Below, piece by piece: positions 36,158-44,536 of a stretch of 64,000 nucleotides of DNA. A program made the translations under genes and the position numbers. Positions within the stretch are counted from its first letter, which is position 1. The number at the start of each line of letters is the position of its first letter. Source of the stretch: Oceanococcus atlanticus (lineage in GTDB: Bacteria; Pseudomonadota; Gammaproteobacteria; Nevskiales; Oceanococcaceae); contig NZ_AQQV01000001.1 of NCBI RefSeq assembly GCF_002088235.1, forward strand, positions 310,001 through 374,000, read 5' to 3'. The notes under the pieces were generated by a model. It was not told the DNA's origin and did not search any database. It saw only the letters and a program-made list of their open reading frames with translations.

Positions 36158-36268
36158 ATGGAGTGTTGTTCTTGATTGTTCAGGACTGTCAGAGGCCTGG
36201 ATGGCCGATGACAAGCGATACATGGATGTACTGGAGCGTGTCCTGAACAATCAAGAACAACGCTCCGT
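36158..36268. repeat. Long imperfect inverted repeat with nested hairpins
   Basis: A perfect 22-base inverted repeat (36165-36186 and 36240-36261) extends to a ~29-base stem with two G-U-type pairs. The 53-base loop contains two further small hairpins, GGCC-TGGAT-GGCC and TACA-TGGA-TGTA. It lies in the 270-base gap between the DUF35 operon and the tandem CoA-transferase gene. It has no T-tract. It resembles an intergenic palindromic repeat or a MITE-like remnant; no transposase is present. Confidence 0.75.
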
Positions 36269-36298
36269 ACTCCACTCGCTTAATCCTGTTCCAGGCAA

Positions 36299-38728
36299 TT
36301 ACCCACCAAAGCCTGGCGGCATCCGCGGCATGCCTTCAAAGCCGACCGCGAATTGCTCTTCCATGGTGTTGATCTCCTCTTCGGAGTAACCCATGCCACT
36401 GAGGATCTCCTTGGTGTGTTCGCCAACCAGCAAGGGCCGCTCACCCGGTGCACCAGGGGTCTCCGACAAGTCCACGTTGAGGCCAATCTGGTCAAGCTTG
36501 CCAACATGCGGATGGTCGTAGCTCACACTCCAGCCACGCTGCTTGATCCAGTCCTGATCATGCAGCGTGGTGCCGAAGTCATCGGCTTCAACTTCGACCG
36601 GCACGCCTGCGCTGTCCAGGGCTTCAAACCAGTCCGCCGCTGACTTCTGCTTGAATTTGTCGCTGAGCTGCGCAGCCAGAGCATCATCGTCAGGCTGATC
36701 ATCCACACCCACTACGGACAACAGGGCCGAGCGGTGCGCGTCACTGGCGCAGACCACACAAATCCAACCCTCAGCAGTTTCATACAAACGGTGTGTGGCG
36801 GAATAGCCGAACTGCTGCCCATCAATGTGCGGCCGTTCGAAGCCCGTGCCATCCGGTCGCGCCACCGCGTACGAGGTATTCAGCAAGCCGGCGTTGACGA
36901 TGGAGGTATCAACAAACTGGCCCTCGCCGGTGCGATCACGGTGGTACAGCGCCTGAATGACCGCAATGGCAGACAAGAAGCCGTTGCCGGTGTCGCCCAT
37001 CGAGGTCAGGCTCCACAACGGCTTGCCGCCGCGGTACATACCGCCATCCTCGTACTGCACACCGGTCAGGCAGGCGCCAGTCTGATCGTTACCGGGCAAC
37101 GTCGAACGCTCACCGGTTTCAAAACCACGGGTGTGGCAGTAAATCAGCTTGGGATTGATCTGCTTGAGGCTTTCGTAATCGATCTTGAGCCGCTCAGCCG
37201 CGTCGTAACGCATGTTGTGATGAACTACATCGGCGTCCTTGACCAGGTCGAGAAAGACCTTCATCGAGCGCGGATCCTTGAGGTTCAGGGTGAGTGACTT
37301 CTTGCCTCGGTTGGACATGTAGGCAATGTGCACGCGATGCCAGAACATGTCGTACAGACCATTGATCTTGATCACCTCCGCGCCCAGATCGGAGAGCAGC
37401 TGGCACCCGAACGGGCCGGCAATAGCCAAACCCAGATCCAGCACCTTGATGCCTTCCAGCGGTTTTTTCATCTGCCCGGTGCCAGCTTGCGGCGCAGGTG
37501 CCGATTTGGCCGCCTCGGCCTCTGCCTTAACCTCATCAGTGTTGGCCCCCGGACTCACCGGAGCCGCGCCGACCTGGGTCGGGTTGGCACTCATTTTGTA
37601 GGTCAGACCAAGCTGACGCAGCGGCCCCAGTTCGGGGTCATTGACTTCGGCCACACAGCCGTCCTTGAGGAACAGCGGGTCAGCCAGCGACTCTTCTGTG
37701 GAGCGCACGGCCTGCATGGTCATCTGGGCGCGTGCAGCCGCATCCACCCACTGATCAGCCGGGAACTTCTTAACCCGCTCCATCAACTGCGGCTGGTATT
37801 CACACAGCACGAAGATCTCTTCCGGGCCGGTGCCGAAACGATCCGGATCATCCTTGGCCTTCAGATCCGGGTTGGCATTGAGCTCTTCGTTTTCCGAAGC
37901 CTGGATGATGAAACGCGGGTTCGGCACCCAGTTGTGAATCCACTTGCCGTCGGAGGCTTCATAGTGGCCCTTGGGCGACTTGCTGTTGAGAATCCAGGAA
38001 TCAAAGCCGGGGAAATCAATGTTTTCCGCGCGCATCCAGACCCAACCGCCGCCTTGCATGGCGCCCTGCAGCAGCGAGGTTTCCACCCACTGCCCGCGAC
38101 CTGTGGTTTCACGCGCGCGCAAGGCTGCATTGATACCCACTGAAGCCGAGTAAAACGCCCCCAGGCTGGGCCAGTACGAGGCTGGGAACAACGGCCCCTC
38201 GCGCTCGGCGCCTTGACGCCATTCGGCGGGCACATCGAAATCTTCGTAAGGATCCGGCCGCCCGGCCATGCGATTGAGGGCGCCTTCAGGACAACCGCGC
38301 TGCTCCCAGTGCAGGCCGGTGCGCGCCGCCACCAGAGCATCATAGGCGGGCCGTTGCTCCAGCGGCGTGCCACGCCCATAGCCGGTGATCGAACAGTACA
38401 CCAGACGCGGATTGATCGCCTTGCAGCTTGCGTAATCGATGCCCAGACGCTCTGTCACGCCGGGGGTGTAGGACTCGACCAGCACATCGGCGGTCTTGAC
38501 CAGAGCCAAAAAGGCATCCTTGTCGGCCGCATCCTTGAGATCCAGGATGGCGCTGCGTTTGCCGCGCTGCCACACCTTGTAGCCAAGCTGATTGCGGAAC
38601 GGGTCACCGCCTGGCGGCTCGATCTTGGTCACCTCAGCGCCATGATCCGCCATCTGCATCGTGGTCATCGGACCAGCAACACCCCAGGACAAATCCAGAA
38701 CCTTGAGGCCGGCGAGTACTCCTGCCAT
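36299..38728 (-). CDS. Tandem CaiB/BaiF CoA-transferase (two-domain fusion)
   Basis: This 809-residue protein contains two complete class III CoA-transferase domains in series: residues ~1-390 (LKVLDLSWGVAGP, GAEVTKIEPPGGDP, YDALVAARTGL with a candidate catalytic Asp) and ~425-800 (IKVLDLGLAIAGPFG, GAEVIKI, NDQTGACLTG). A Pro/Ala/Lys-rich linker separates them. Most family members are ~400 residues. It should transfer CoA between carboxylic acids. It lies upstream of the DUF35-thiolase operon on the same strand, but the 270-base gap with an inverted repeat may separate transcription. Confidence 0.85.
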   Translation of the reverse strand: MAGVLAGLKVLDLSWGVAGPMTTMQMADHGAEVTKIEPPGGDPFRNQLGYKVWQRGKRSAILDLKDAADKDAFLALVKTADVLVESYTPGVTERLGIDYASCKAINPRLVYCSITGYGRGTPLEQRPAYDALVAARTGLHWEQRGCPEGALNRMAGRPDPYEDFDVPAEWRQGAEREGPLFPASYWPSLGAFYSASVGINAALRARETTGRGQWVETSLLQGAMQGGGWVWMRAENIDFPGFDSWILNSKSPKGHYEASDGKWIHNWVPNPRFIIQASENEELNANPDLKAKDDPDRFGTGPEEIFVLCEYQPQLMERVKKFPADQWVDAAARAQMTMQAVRSTEESLADPLFLKDGCVAEVNDPELGPLRQLGLTYKMSANPTQVGAAPVSPGANTDEVKAEAEAAKSAPAPQAGTGQMKKPLEGIKVLDLGLAIAGPFGCQLLSDLGAEVIKINGLYDMFWHRVHIAYMSNRGKKSLTLNLKDPRSMKVFLDLVKDADVVHHNMRYDAAERLKIDYESLKQINPKLIYCHTRGFETGERSTLPGNDQTGACLTGVQYEDGGMYRGGKPLWSLTSMGDTGNGFLSAIAVIQALYHRDRTGEGQFVDTSIVNAGLLNTSYAVARPDGTGFERPHIDGQQFGYSATHRLYETAEGWICVVCASDAHRSALLSVVGVDDQPDDDALAAQLSDKFKQKSAADWFEALDSAGVPVEVEADDFGTTLHDQDWIKQRGWSVSYDHPHVGKLDQIGLNVDLSETPGAPGERPLLVGEHTKEILSGMGYSEEEINTMEEQFAVGFEGMPRMPPGFGG

Positions 38729-38849
38729 ATCTTCACCTTGTGTCGAAATTTATGATTTCGGCCAATGTAGACGGCAGGTCAGCGTGTCTCCTGACACATT
38801 TGGATGAGTCCACAACGCGCGCCGCGCCGGGTGGACATAAGCGTGTGGC

Positions 38850-39404
38850 TTAATTGAGCCCGGACAGGACCACGATACGGCTCGAGGTGTCTTCAGCAGC
38901 TTGCTCAACCGCCTCGTTGGCGCGCATCCACAAAGCATTGGCGAAGTAAGACGGATTGGGCATCACCGACACGCCGCCAATCAGCAAACGTAAGTGCGAC
39001 GGGATACCCTCATGAGCCTGCAGCGCGGTGTGAATACGCTCGGCCACCACCCGCGTGCCCTCTTCGTTGGCATCGGACAAAACCGCAGCAATCTCACCCA
39101 CACGAACACGCGCCGCGAAATCCGCTCGGCGTTGACAGGACTGACTGACCGCGCTACCCAAGGTGCCCAGAAAGCTGCGCCAGTCCTGTTTGGAACATTC
39201 GCGGCGCAAGCTGGCCGCGTCATCAATCACCAGCAGCAAAAAACCGAGCGGCCGATGATTACGGCAGGACTGCTCCCACTGTTCTTCAAGGCGGAAACGG
39301 AAAAAGGGCCGCGAGGCCAGTCCCGTGAGCGGGTCGAACTCTTTCAGCTCGGTGGTTGGATCGACGGCGCGTCTGCCGCCTCTGACCTGACGCAAATTCT
39401 GCAT
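38850..39404 (-). CDS. Degenerate GGDEF-domain protein
   Basis: This 184-residue protein is a GGDEF-type domain by its N-terminal FDPLTGLASRPFF and overall layout, but the GGDEF signature is replaced by Arg-Val-Gly-Glu-Ile (residues near ARVRVGEIAAVL) and the metal site is LVIDDAAS rather than DxDxFK. It is therefore not expected to make cyclic-di-GMP; it may bind nucleotide or a partner. The ATG at 39404 is used; an upstream TTG lacks a ribosome site. An active EAL protein is encoded 2-3 kb away on the same strand. Confidence 0.72.
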   Translation of the reverse strand: MQNLRQVRGGRRAVDPTTELKEFDPLTGLASRPFFRFRLEEQWEQSCRNHRPLGFLLLVIDDAASLRRECSKQDWRSFLGTLGSAVSQSCQRRADFAARVRVGEIAAVLSDANEEGTRVVAERIHTALQAHEGIPSHLRLLIGGVSVMPNPSYFANALWMRANEAVEQAAEDTSSRIVVLSGLN

Positions 39405-39477
39405 GCCAGCGCCCCGTAAATATGATGCGTCCAGATTAGACCTGCGCGGGCGCAAGTCAACCGCTCACTGACCAGGT

Positions 39478-40272
39478 TCAGGGCCGCCGTGCCACAAACA
39501 GACCGTAGCGGAACAGATCGTCCATGGCTGCGCTTTCGACCACTTGGGCGGTCAGGTCGTATTTGAGGCGATGCCGGCGCGACAAGCGGTGCTGTACCTC
39601 ACTGCAGCGCCACCACAAAGCGAACGGTGCCAATACCGCATCGCTGAGATCGTCCTGCTCGACCAGTTCAAGCCCGGCACGCTCCAGCATGGCGCTGTAG
39701 TCATCCAGGGTGACCAGGTTCTCACGCGGAATCTTGGCCGTGGCGCAGATCGCCGTCAGCTTGGCGCGTCGCCCCATGGTCAGCTCGCGTGGCGGCAGAT
39801 ACAGGTCGGTCCAGCCAATCAGGCCGCCGCTTGGAAGGCGCTGGGCGACCTCGGCAAAGACCTGCTCACGCTGAGGAAAATGATAGGCGCAATCCAGCGC
39901 CAGGGCCTTGCTCAGGGGCGGCGATATCTCAACCTGCGCCAGCGCTTCAGCCCCTAGGCAATGCAGCTTATAGTCCGCCGCAGGCAGGCGCGACTGGGCG
40001 AACTCGACCTGGCTGCGCGACGGGTTGAGCCCGGTCAGACGCGTCAGCGCATACTCGCGATGCCACAGGCGCAATTGCTCACCCATGCCAAAGCCAAGAT
40101 CAAGCAGATGGTCGTCGGCGCCCAGCTCAATCGCATCGGCCACGATACGCGCCAGATCCGCGCCGGCATCGGCAAATTCTTCGGCCTCATTCCAGTAGCC
40201 GAAGTTGCCCCAGGCGGTGTCCTGCGGGGCATTAAGGGCAAGCTCCGCAGTATCGAAAAAATCCTTGCTCAC
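39478..40272 (-). CDS. SAM-dependent methyltransferase
   Basis: This 264-residue methyltransferase has the SAM-binding motif LLDLGFGMGEQ and later GGLIGWTDL, with an N-terminal FGYWNEA that resembles small-molecule or fatty-acid methyltransferases. It starts at a GTG (40272) overlapping the stop of the FAD oxidoreductase by four bases (GTGA). The pairing with a flavin oxidoreductase suggests lipid modification, for instance cyclopropane or furan-type fatty acids, but this is only a hypothesis. Confidence 0.78.
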   Translation of the reverse strand: MSKDFFDTAELALNAPQDTAWGNFGYWNEAEEFADAGADLARIVADAIELGADDHLLDLGFGMGEQLRLWHREYALTRLTGLNPSRSQVEFAQSRLPAADYKLHCLGAEALAQVEISPPLSKALALDCAYHFPQREQVFAEVAQRLPSGGLIGWTDLYLPPRELTMGRRAKLTAICATAKIPRENLVTLDDYSAMLERAGLELVEQDDLSDAVLAPFALWWRCSEVQHRLSRRHRLKYDLTAQVVESAAMDDLFRYGLFVARRP

Positions 40273-41543
40273 GCCTGATGTATCCGTCGGCTGATACCCA
40301 GCGCCGAACGCGCAGCACTTTCCAGCAACGGCACGCCGGCGGCGGCATAAGAGCCACAGAACCACACGCGGCGGCCGTGCTCGCCATGCAGCGTGTCCAG
40401 CTCGATCAGTCCCTGCTCACTGTTGTGATCAACGCAGGGGCGTTCGAAACGCGCACGTGCCAGCACGCTCTCGGGGTCCGGTTGCATCAACGGATTCCAG
40501 GTCTGAAACGCATCCGCTGTGCCCTTGGCAACCGGCAAGACCCGGTTCAGCCAGATTGACGCCATGGGCCGCGACGCCCCGGTCTCGGTGAAGAAATTGA
40601 CCGGCGACCAGTCCGCCCGACGTCTCGGCATCAGGCGCGTGTCGGTGTGCACGATCACTTCGCTGGGCTCATAGGAGAATCGCGCCAGGGCCTGCGCCTC
40701 ATCGGCGCTGGCATCCTGCAGCAAACGCAGGGCCTGATTGCCTTGGGTGGCCAGCACCACATGATCAAACCGGTGCTGCTCGCCATGCTCGTCAATGATC
40801 ACAACACCATCGTTATCCCGGCGCAGTTCGGCGATCCCGGTTCCGGTCAGCACCCGTTGGCAGCGCCGGCTTAACTGCCGAACCACGAAATCGGCGCCGC
40901 GCACGGTGCGCGAAACCCCCTCTAGCAGCACACCGCGGCGCAGATAATCAATGACCACCAGGGCCGGATAACGGCGCACCGCATCGATACTGCAGGTACC
41001 AATGGCGGCAAATGTGGGCAACAGAAAATCGTCCGCAAAACCTGCCGAATACCTCCCCTCATCAAGGTAGGCCTGCAAGGTGGTTTCGCTGTTTTTAAGT
41101 TTGCGCGCATCACAGGCCGCCCGCCGGTAAAGGCGAATCAGATCACGCACGATCGCGCGGCTGCGTGCGCCCCACGGCTGACCACCGGCGAGCATCGGAA
41201 CAGACCAGCGCTGCAAGGGACGCCAGTTGCGGTAGCGAAAATACGCATCGCCACCAAGATCACTGAAGGAGGCGGAATAATCGGCCGAGGTCGTGGCGAT
41301 ATCGGCCTCGTCGTAAAGCGCGCTGAGAGTCGGGTAATAGCCCCGATAGAGCACCCGCAATGGCATGTCGACGCGTGCCCCGCCCCATTCGATACCGTGC
41401 GCGGCCATACCGATGTCAGGCTGCTTTTCGAACAGCGTTACCGTGTGGGTTTTACCGAGATACCAGCTGGCCGCAAGACCGGCGATGCCGGAGCCGACAA
41501 CGGCAACACGCCCGGCGCGCGTGTGTTGTGTGGAGGTCACCAT
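40269..41543 (-). CDS. FAD-dependent oxidoreductase
   Basis: This 424-residue flavoprotein has the N-terminal FAD-binding VAVVGSGIAGLAASWYL and FEKQPDIGM segments of the amine-oxidase/desaturase superfamily, plus a C-terminal WFCGSYAAAGVPLLESA. It resembles the COG2907-type proteins usually linked to fatty-acid-modifying operons. It is translationally coupled to the downstream methyltransferase. The substrate cannot be read from the sequence. Confidence 0.78.
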   Translation of the reverse strand: MVTSTQHTRAGRVAVVGSGIAGLAASWYLGKTHTVTLFEKQPDIGMAAHGIEWGGARVDMPLRVLYRGYYPTLSALYDEADIATTSADYSASFSDLGGDAYFRYRNWRPLQRWSVPMLAGGQPWGARSRAIVRDLIRLYRRAACDARKLKNSETTLQAYLDEGRYSAGFADDFLLPTFAAIGTCSIDAVRRYPALVVIDYLRRGVLLEGVSRTVRGADFVVRQLSRRCQRVLTGTGIAELRRDNDGVVIIDEHGEQHRFDHVVLATQGNQALRLLQDASADEAQALARFSYEPSEVIVHTDTRLMPRRRADWSPVNFFTETGASRPMASIWLNRVLPVAKGTADAFQTWNPLMQPDPESVLARARFERPCVDHNSEQGLIELDTLHGEHGRRVWFCGSYAAAGVPLLESAARSALGISRRIHQA

Positions 41544-41570
41544 GCGCGCAGTTTAATCGCACTGGCGTGG

Positions 41571-42818
41571 CTAGTGGGACTCCTGTCCGGCCCTGCTCAT
41601 GATGCTTTCGGCGTTCAAGCGCTTCCAGCTGTTGGCCCAGGCCGGCACATCGCCAGGCGGCAGAGGCGGACTGATCAGGTAGCCCTGCGCAATGTCGCAG
41701 CCGACCGCCCCAAGCACGTCCCATTCTTCCGGGCTTTGCACCCCTTCGGCCACGATCAGCATGCCCAGCTGATGACCGAGCTCGATACTGCTGTTGACGA
41801 TCGACTGCTGTTCCTGCGAACGGGTACAACCACGCACGAATTCCTGATCAATCTTGAGCTCGGTAAACGGCATGCTGCGCAGGCGCGTCAAGCTGGAGTC
41901 GCCGGTGCCGAAATCATCAATCGACAGTCCAAAACCGCGCATCCGAAAACGCGTCATGACATCGTACAGTTCGGCCCCGACCTGAACCTGGGTCTCGGTC
42001 AATTCGATGTTGATGCGATCCGCACTCAGGCCATAGCTCTGGGCGATGGCCTCAATGTGCTCGGGCAGGTCAAGCTGGGTCATGCTCGCCGCGGACAGAT
42101 TGACCGAGAGGGCGAAATCACGGCCCTGACGGCTCCACAGACTGAGCTGCTTCAGGCTGCGCTCGATGATCTGATGAGTCAGGCGATGGATATCGCCGTT
42201 GGATTCGGACATGGCGATGAACGCATCCGGCGAAACCAGTTCGCCGTCACGATCGCGCAGGCGCACCAGCGCCTCGAAGCCGACCAACTCGGCATCGATC
42301 ATGCGCACCTGCGGCTGATAGTGAATCTCGATGCGGTTGGCATCCAGGGCATCGGCCAGATCATCAGCGCTGAACGCCGTGGCCGTGGTCGTACGCACTG
42401 CAGGCGCCTGCCCGAAATCGGCCAGCGCTCGCAGCAGATCCTCTTCCTTGAAAGGTTTGGCCAGCACACCCAGCACGTGCAGGCCGAGCTCACCCGCCAT
42501 GCGCGACACGGCAAAACGCAGGCGTGCATCCAGTGAGGAAATCGGCAAAACGGCGATGCCCGGTGATGCACTGGCCAGTGTGCGCAGCAGTTCTACCCCA
42601 TCCATGCCGGGCATGTTGAGGTCGCACAACACGATATCGGCGGCCCGCTGCTGCATCAGAGCCATGGCCGACAGGCCATTCTCCGCTTCGCGGATGTGCG
42701 CGATACCCAGACGCTGCAGCAACGCGACCAGCACGCTGCGAATCGCGGCGGAATCATCCACAACCAGCACGTCGCTGCCCTGCAGGCGTTTAAGTTGCGG
42801 TGCTGACAATATTTCCAT
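41571..42818 (-). CDS. Response-regulator EAL-domain protein (c-di-GMP phosphodiesterase)
   Basis: Residues 1-130 form a receiver domain (acidic pair Asp21/22, phospho-acceptor Asp66, Lys121). Residues ~150-415 form an EAL domain with EAL at 182-184, NIELTETQ, IDDFGTGDSSL, LKIDQEF and VAEGVQ, i.e. all main catalytic and loop-6 motifs of active cyclic-di-GMP phosphodiesterases. Phosphorylation by an unlinked kinase probably controls it; no histidine kinase is adjacent. The ATG at 42818 is used; the upstream open frame runs into the preceding gene. Confidence 0.88.
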   Translation of the reverse strand: MEILSAPQLKRLQGSDVLVVDDSAAIRSVLVALLQRLGIAHIREAENGLSAMALMQQRAADIVLCDLNMPGMDGVELLRTLASASPGIAVLPISSLDARLRFAVSRMAGELGLHVLGVLAKPFKEEDLLRALADFGQAPAVRTTTATAFSADDLADALDANRIEIHYQPQVRMIDAELVGFEALVRLRDRDGELVSPDAFIAMSESNGDIHRLTHQIIERSLKQLSLWSRQGRDFALSVNLSAASMTQLDLPEHIEAIAQSYGLSADRINIELTETQVQVGAELYDVMTRFRMRGFGLSIDDFGTGDSSLTRLRSMPFTELKIDQEFVRGCTRSQEQQSIVNSSIELGHQLGMLIVAEGVQSPEEWDVLGAVGCDIAQGYLISPPLPPGDVPAWANSWKRLNAESIMSRAGQESH

Positions 42819-42883
42819 GGCAGCCGTTGTTTTGAGACGACCAGCCCAGGCTAGCGAGTGCAGCGCAAAGGAAATGAGAACAC

Positions 42884-44536
42884 TCAGTCCAGGGTCTTGC
42901 ACCAGCTTTGCGGCGCGCCACGGGCCTCGCACTGCTCTTGGGTGATAGCCGGGTTTGCTGAAGACGCGGTTGATTCGGCTGGTGGAGCCAGCCCATCCAG
43001 TGCGGTCAGCGCAGCACAACGCGCGTCCGCCTCGGCCACATCAAAGCCCAGCTCAAGCGCAGCGCTGTGCAGCGTGCACACGATATGCTGACCAATGGTC
43101 GGCGACACCATCAGGCTCCAGTGGTCGGTGCAGGCCCCATCGTAGTCGAGGCCCAGCGGGTCATAGACCAGATCTTGCTCGGGGCAACCCAGCAGCCAGG
43201 TCGCACCGGTGGAAAAGGTCTGCCAGTAGGTCTCGTCACGAAAGGTCATGTAGCCGAAGAAATCATTCGCCGCACCGAGCAGAAAATGCGCCTGAGGGTC
43301 ACGCACCCGCTCACGCAGCGCGGCTTCCAGTTCACCGAAGGGCTCGCCGGGAAAGGTCGAGAAAAACAGCTCACCAATCCGCACCGCCGTGACATAAGTG
43401 CCGAACAGGGCGCCCTGCAGAAATGGCGGCGTCAGCGCCCGGTCGATGCGGATGTCGTAGTGCTGCAGAGCTGATCCATCCTGATTGCTCGGCAGTCGCG
43501 GCTTGTAGTTGAGCAGCAAAACCGGCTGGGTGATCAACTCGCGGATGAACACCGACTCCAGCTGAATCCCCTGCCCGCGCACCGCTTGAAGCTGGTCTTG
43601 CGCCGCGCTCATGAGCAAACGCAACCGGGCGCGCGCCTCGGCTTCACGCTCGGCTGCGTCACCGCCGCTCTTGTTCCAGTCGGTGGCGCCGACGCTGCCC
43701 ACCGCTGCAAGGCCAAACCCGCCAAACAGAGCTTGTGCCTCCTGGGGCGCCCAGGCCGCCCAGTCGCCACTAAGTTTGTCGGTGGCCACACCGTTGATCA
43801 CCGTGGCATGTGGTGCGTAGTTGACCAAGGTCAGCAAACGCTCACCGCTGTCGGCATGGTCGGCCACCAGCATGCGGAATTGATTGCTCGGATTGCCCTG
43901 ATCGGGGTCCAGACCCGGCGCACTGTTGTACGACGATTCCAGTCGCGGCACGCCATCCAGCGGGCTGTCGTTACTGTTGATCGCGGCCACGCGCAGAACC
44001 GCGGGCTGACGCGATTGCCAGGCCTGAATGCCGGCCGCAACCACGGCATCGGCGGTGATCGCCTTGTAATCCGGACTGACCCCGCCCCAGATGCCAACCG
44101 TATCCGGGCCATTGTGCGAATGGTCGCTGACCACCACGATGTGGCGCGAATCCATGCCGGTGGCCTCGGCGATGCGCAAGCGCATGTCATAAATGCCGTG
44201 CCCCGCACCCTCGCCCGCCTTGTAGGCCAGGAAATAACCGATATTGGTGGTGCTGATCAGCATGAAGTGGCGGTCCTGCGTATCGCTCACCACCATGGCT
44301 CGGGCCAGCAGCTCGTCGGCCACCGCGCCGGGCACCTCGGGATCGACCATTCGCCCGCAGAACGATGCCCCGCCGCCCACGCACACCGGACTTTGCGGAT
44401 CATGGTTGGCGCTGCCCGTGCCAACCCACCATTGCACGCTGGCCGGCTCGCTGCGCTCGCCCAGGGTCTGCGCAGGTCCGCGCCCGCCATTGCAGGCCGC
44501 GACACAGGCCACGACCAGCACCAGCAGGCCGCGCAT
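42884..44536 (-). CDS. Neutral-ceramidase-like lipoprotein A with CxGGR N-terminus
   Basis: This ~550-residue predicted lipoprotein has a lipobox (VAAC) followed by Asn-Gly-Gly-Arg (44480-44494). The mature part follows the neutral/alkaline ceramidase pattern: HSH in VSDHSHNGPD (about residues 139-141), His in NYAPHATV, Glu in TFPGEP and Tyr in FFGYMTF, i.e. the equivalents of the known zinc ligands and catalytic Tyr. It could hydrolyse N-acyl-sphingosine-like amides at the cell surface. The start ATG at 44536 overlaps the stop of the upstream 1029-residue paralogue (TGATG). It lacks the C-terminal Ig-like domain of the paralogue. Confidence 0.78.
   Translation of the reverse strand: MRGLLVLVVACVAACNGGRGPAQTLGERSEPASVQWWVGTGSANHDPQSPVCVGGGASFCGRMVDPEVPGAVADELLARAMVVSDTQDRHFMLISTTNIGYFLAYKAGEGAGHGIYDMRLRIAEATGMDSRHIVVVSDHSHNGPDTVGIWGGVSPDYKAITADAVVAAGIQAWQSRQPAVLRVAAINSNDSPLDGVPRLESSYNSAPGLDPDQGNPSNQFRMLVADHADSGERLLTLVNYAPHATVINGVATDKLSGDWAAWAPQEAQALFGGFGLAAVGSVGATDWNKSGGDAAEREAEARARLRLLMSAAQDQLQAVRGQGIQLESVFIRELITQPVLLLNYKPRLPSNQDGSALQHYDIRIDRALTPPFLQGALFGTYVTAVRIGELFFSTFPGEPFGELEAALRERVRDPQAHFLLGAANDFFGYMTFRDETYWQTFSTGATWLLGCPEQDLVYDPLGLDYDGACTDHWSLMVSPTIGQHIVCTLHSAALELGFDVAEADARCAALTALDGLAPPAESTASSANPAITQEQCEARGAPQSWCKTLD

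Noticed and set aside
36158-36268. Inverted repeat considered as terminal repeats of an insertion sequence
   Set aside because: No transposase or transposase remnant is present, no flanking target-site duplication is obvious, and the arms enclose only ~53 bases.
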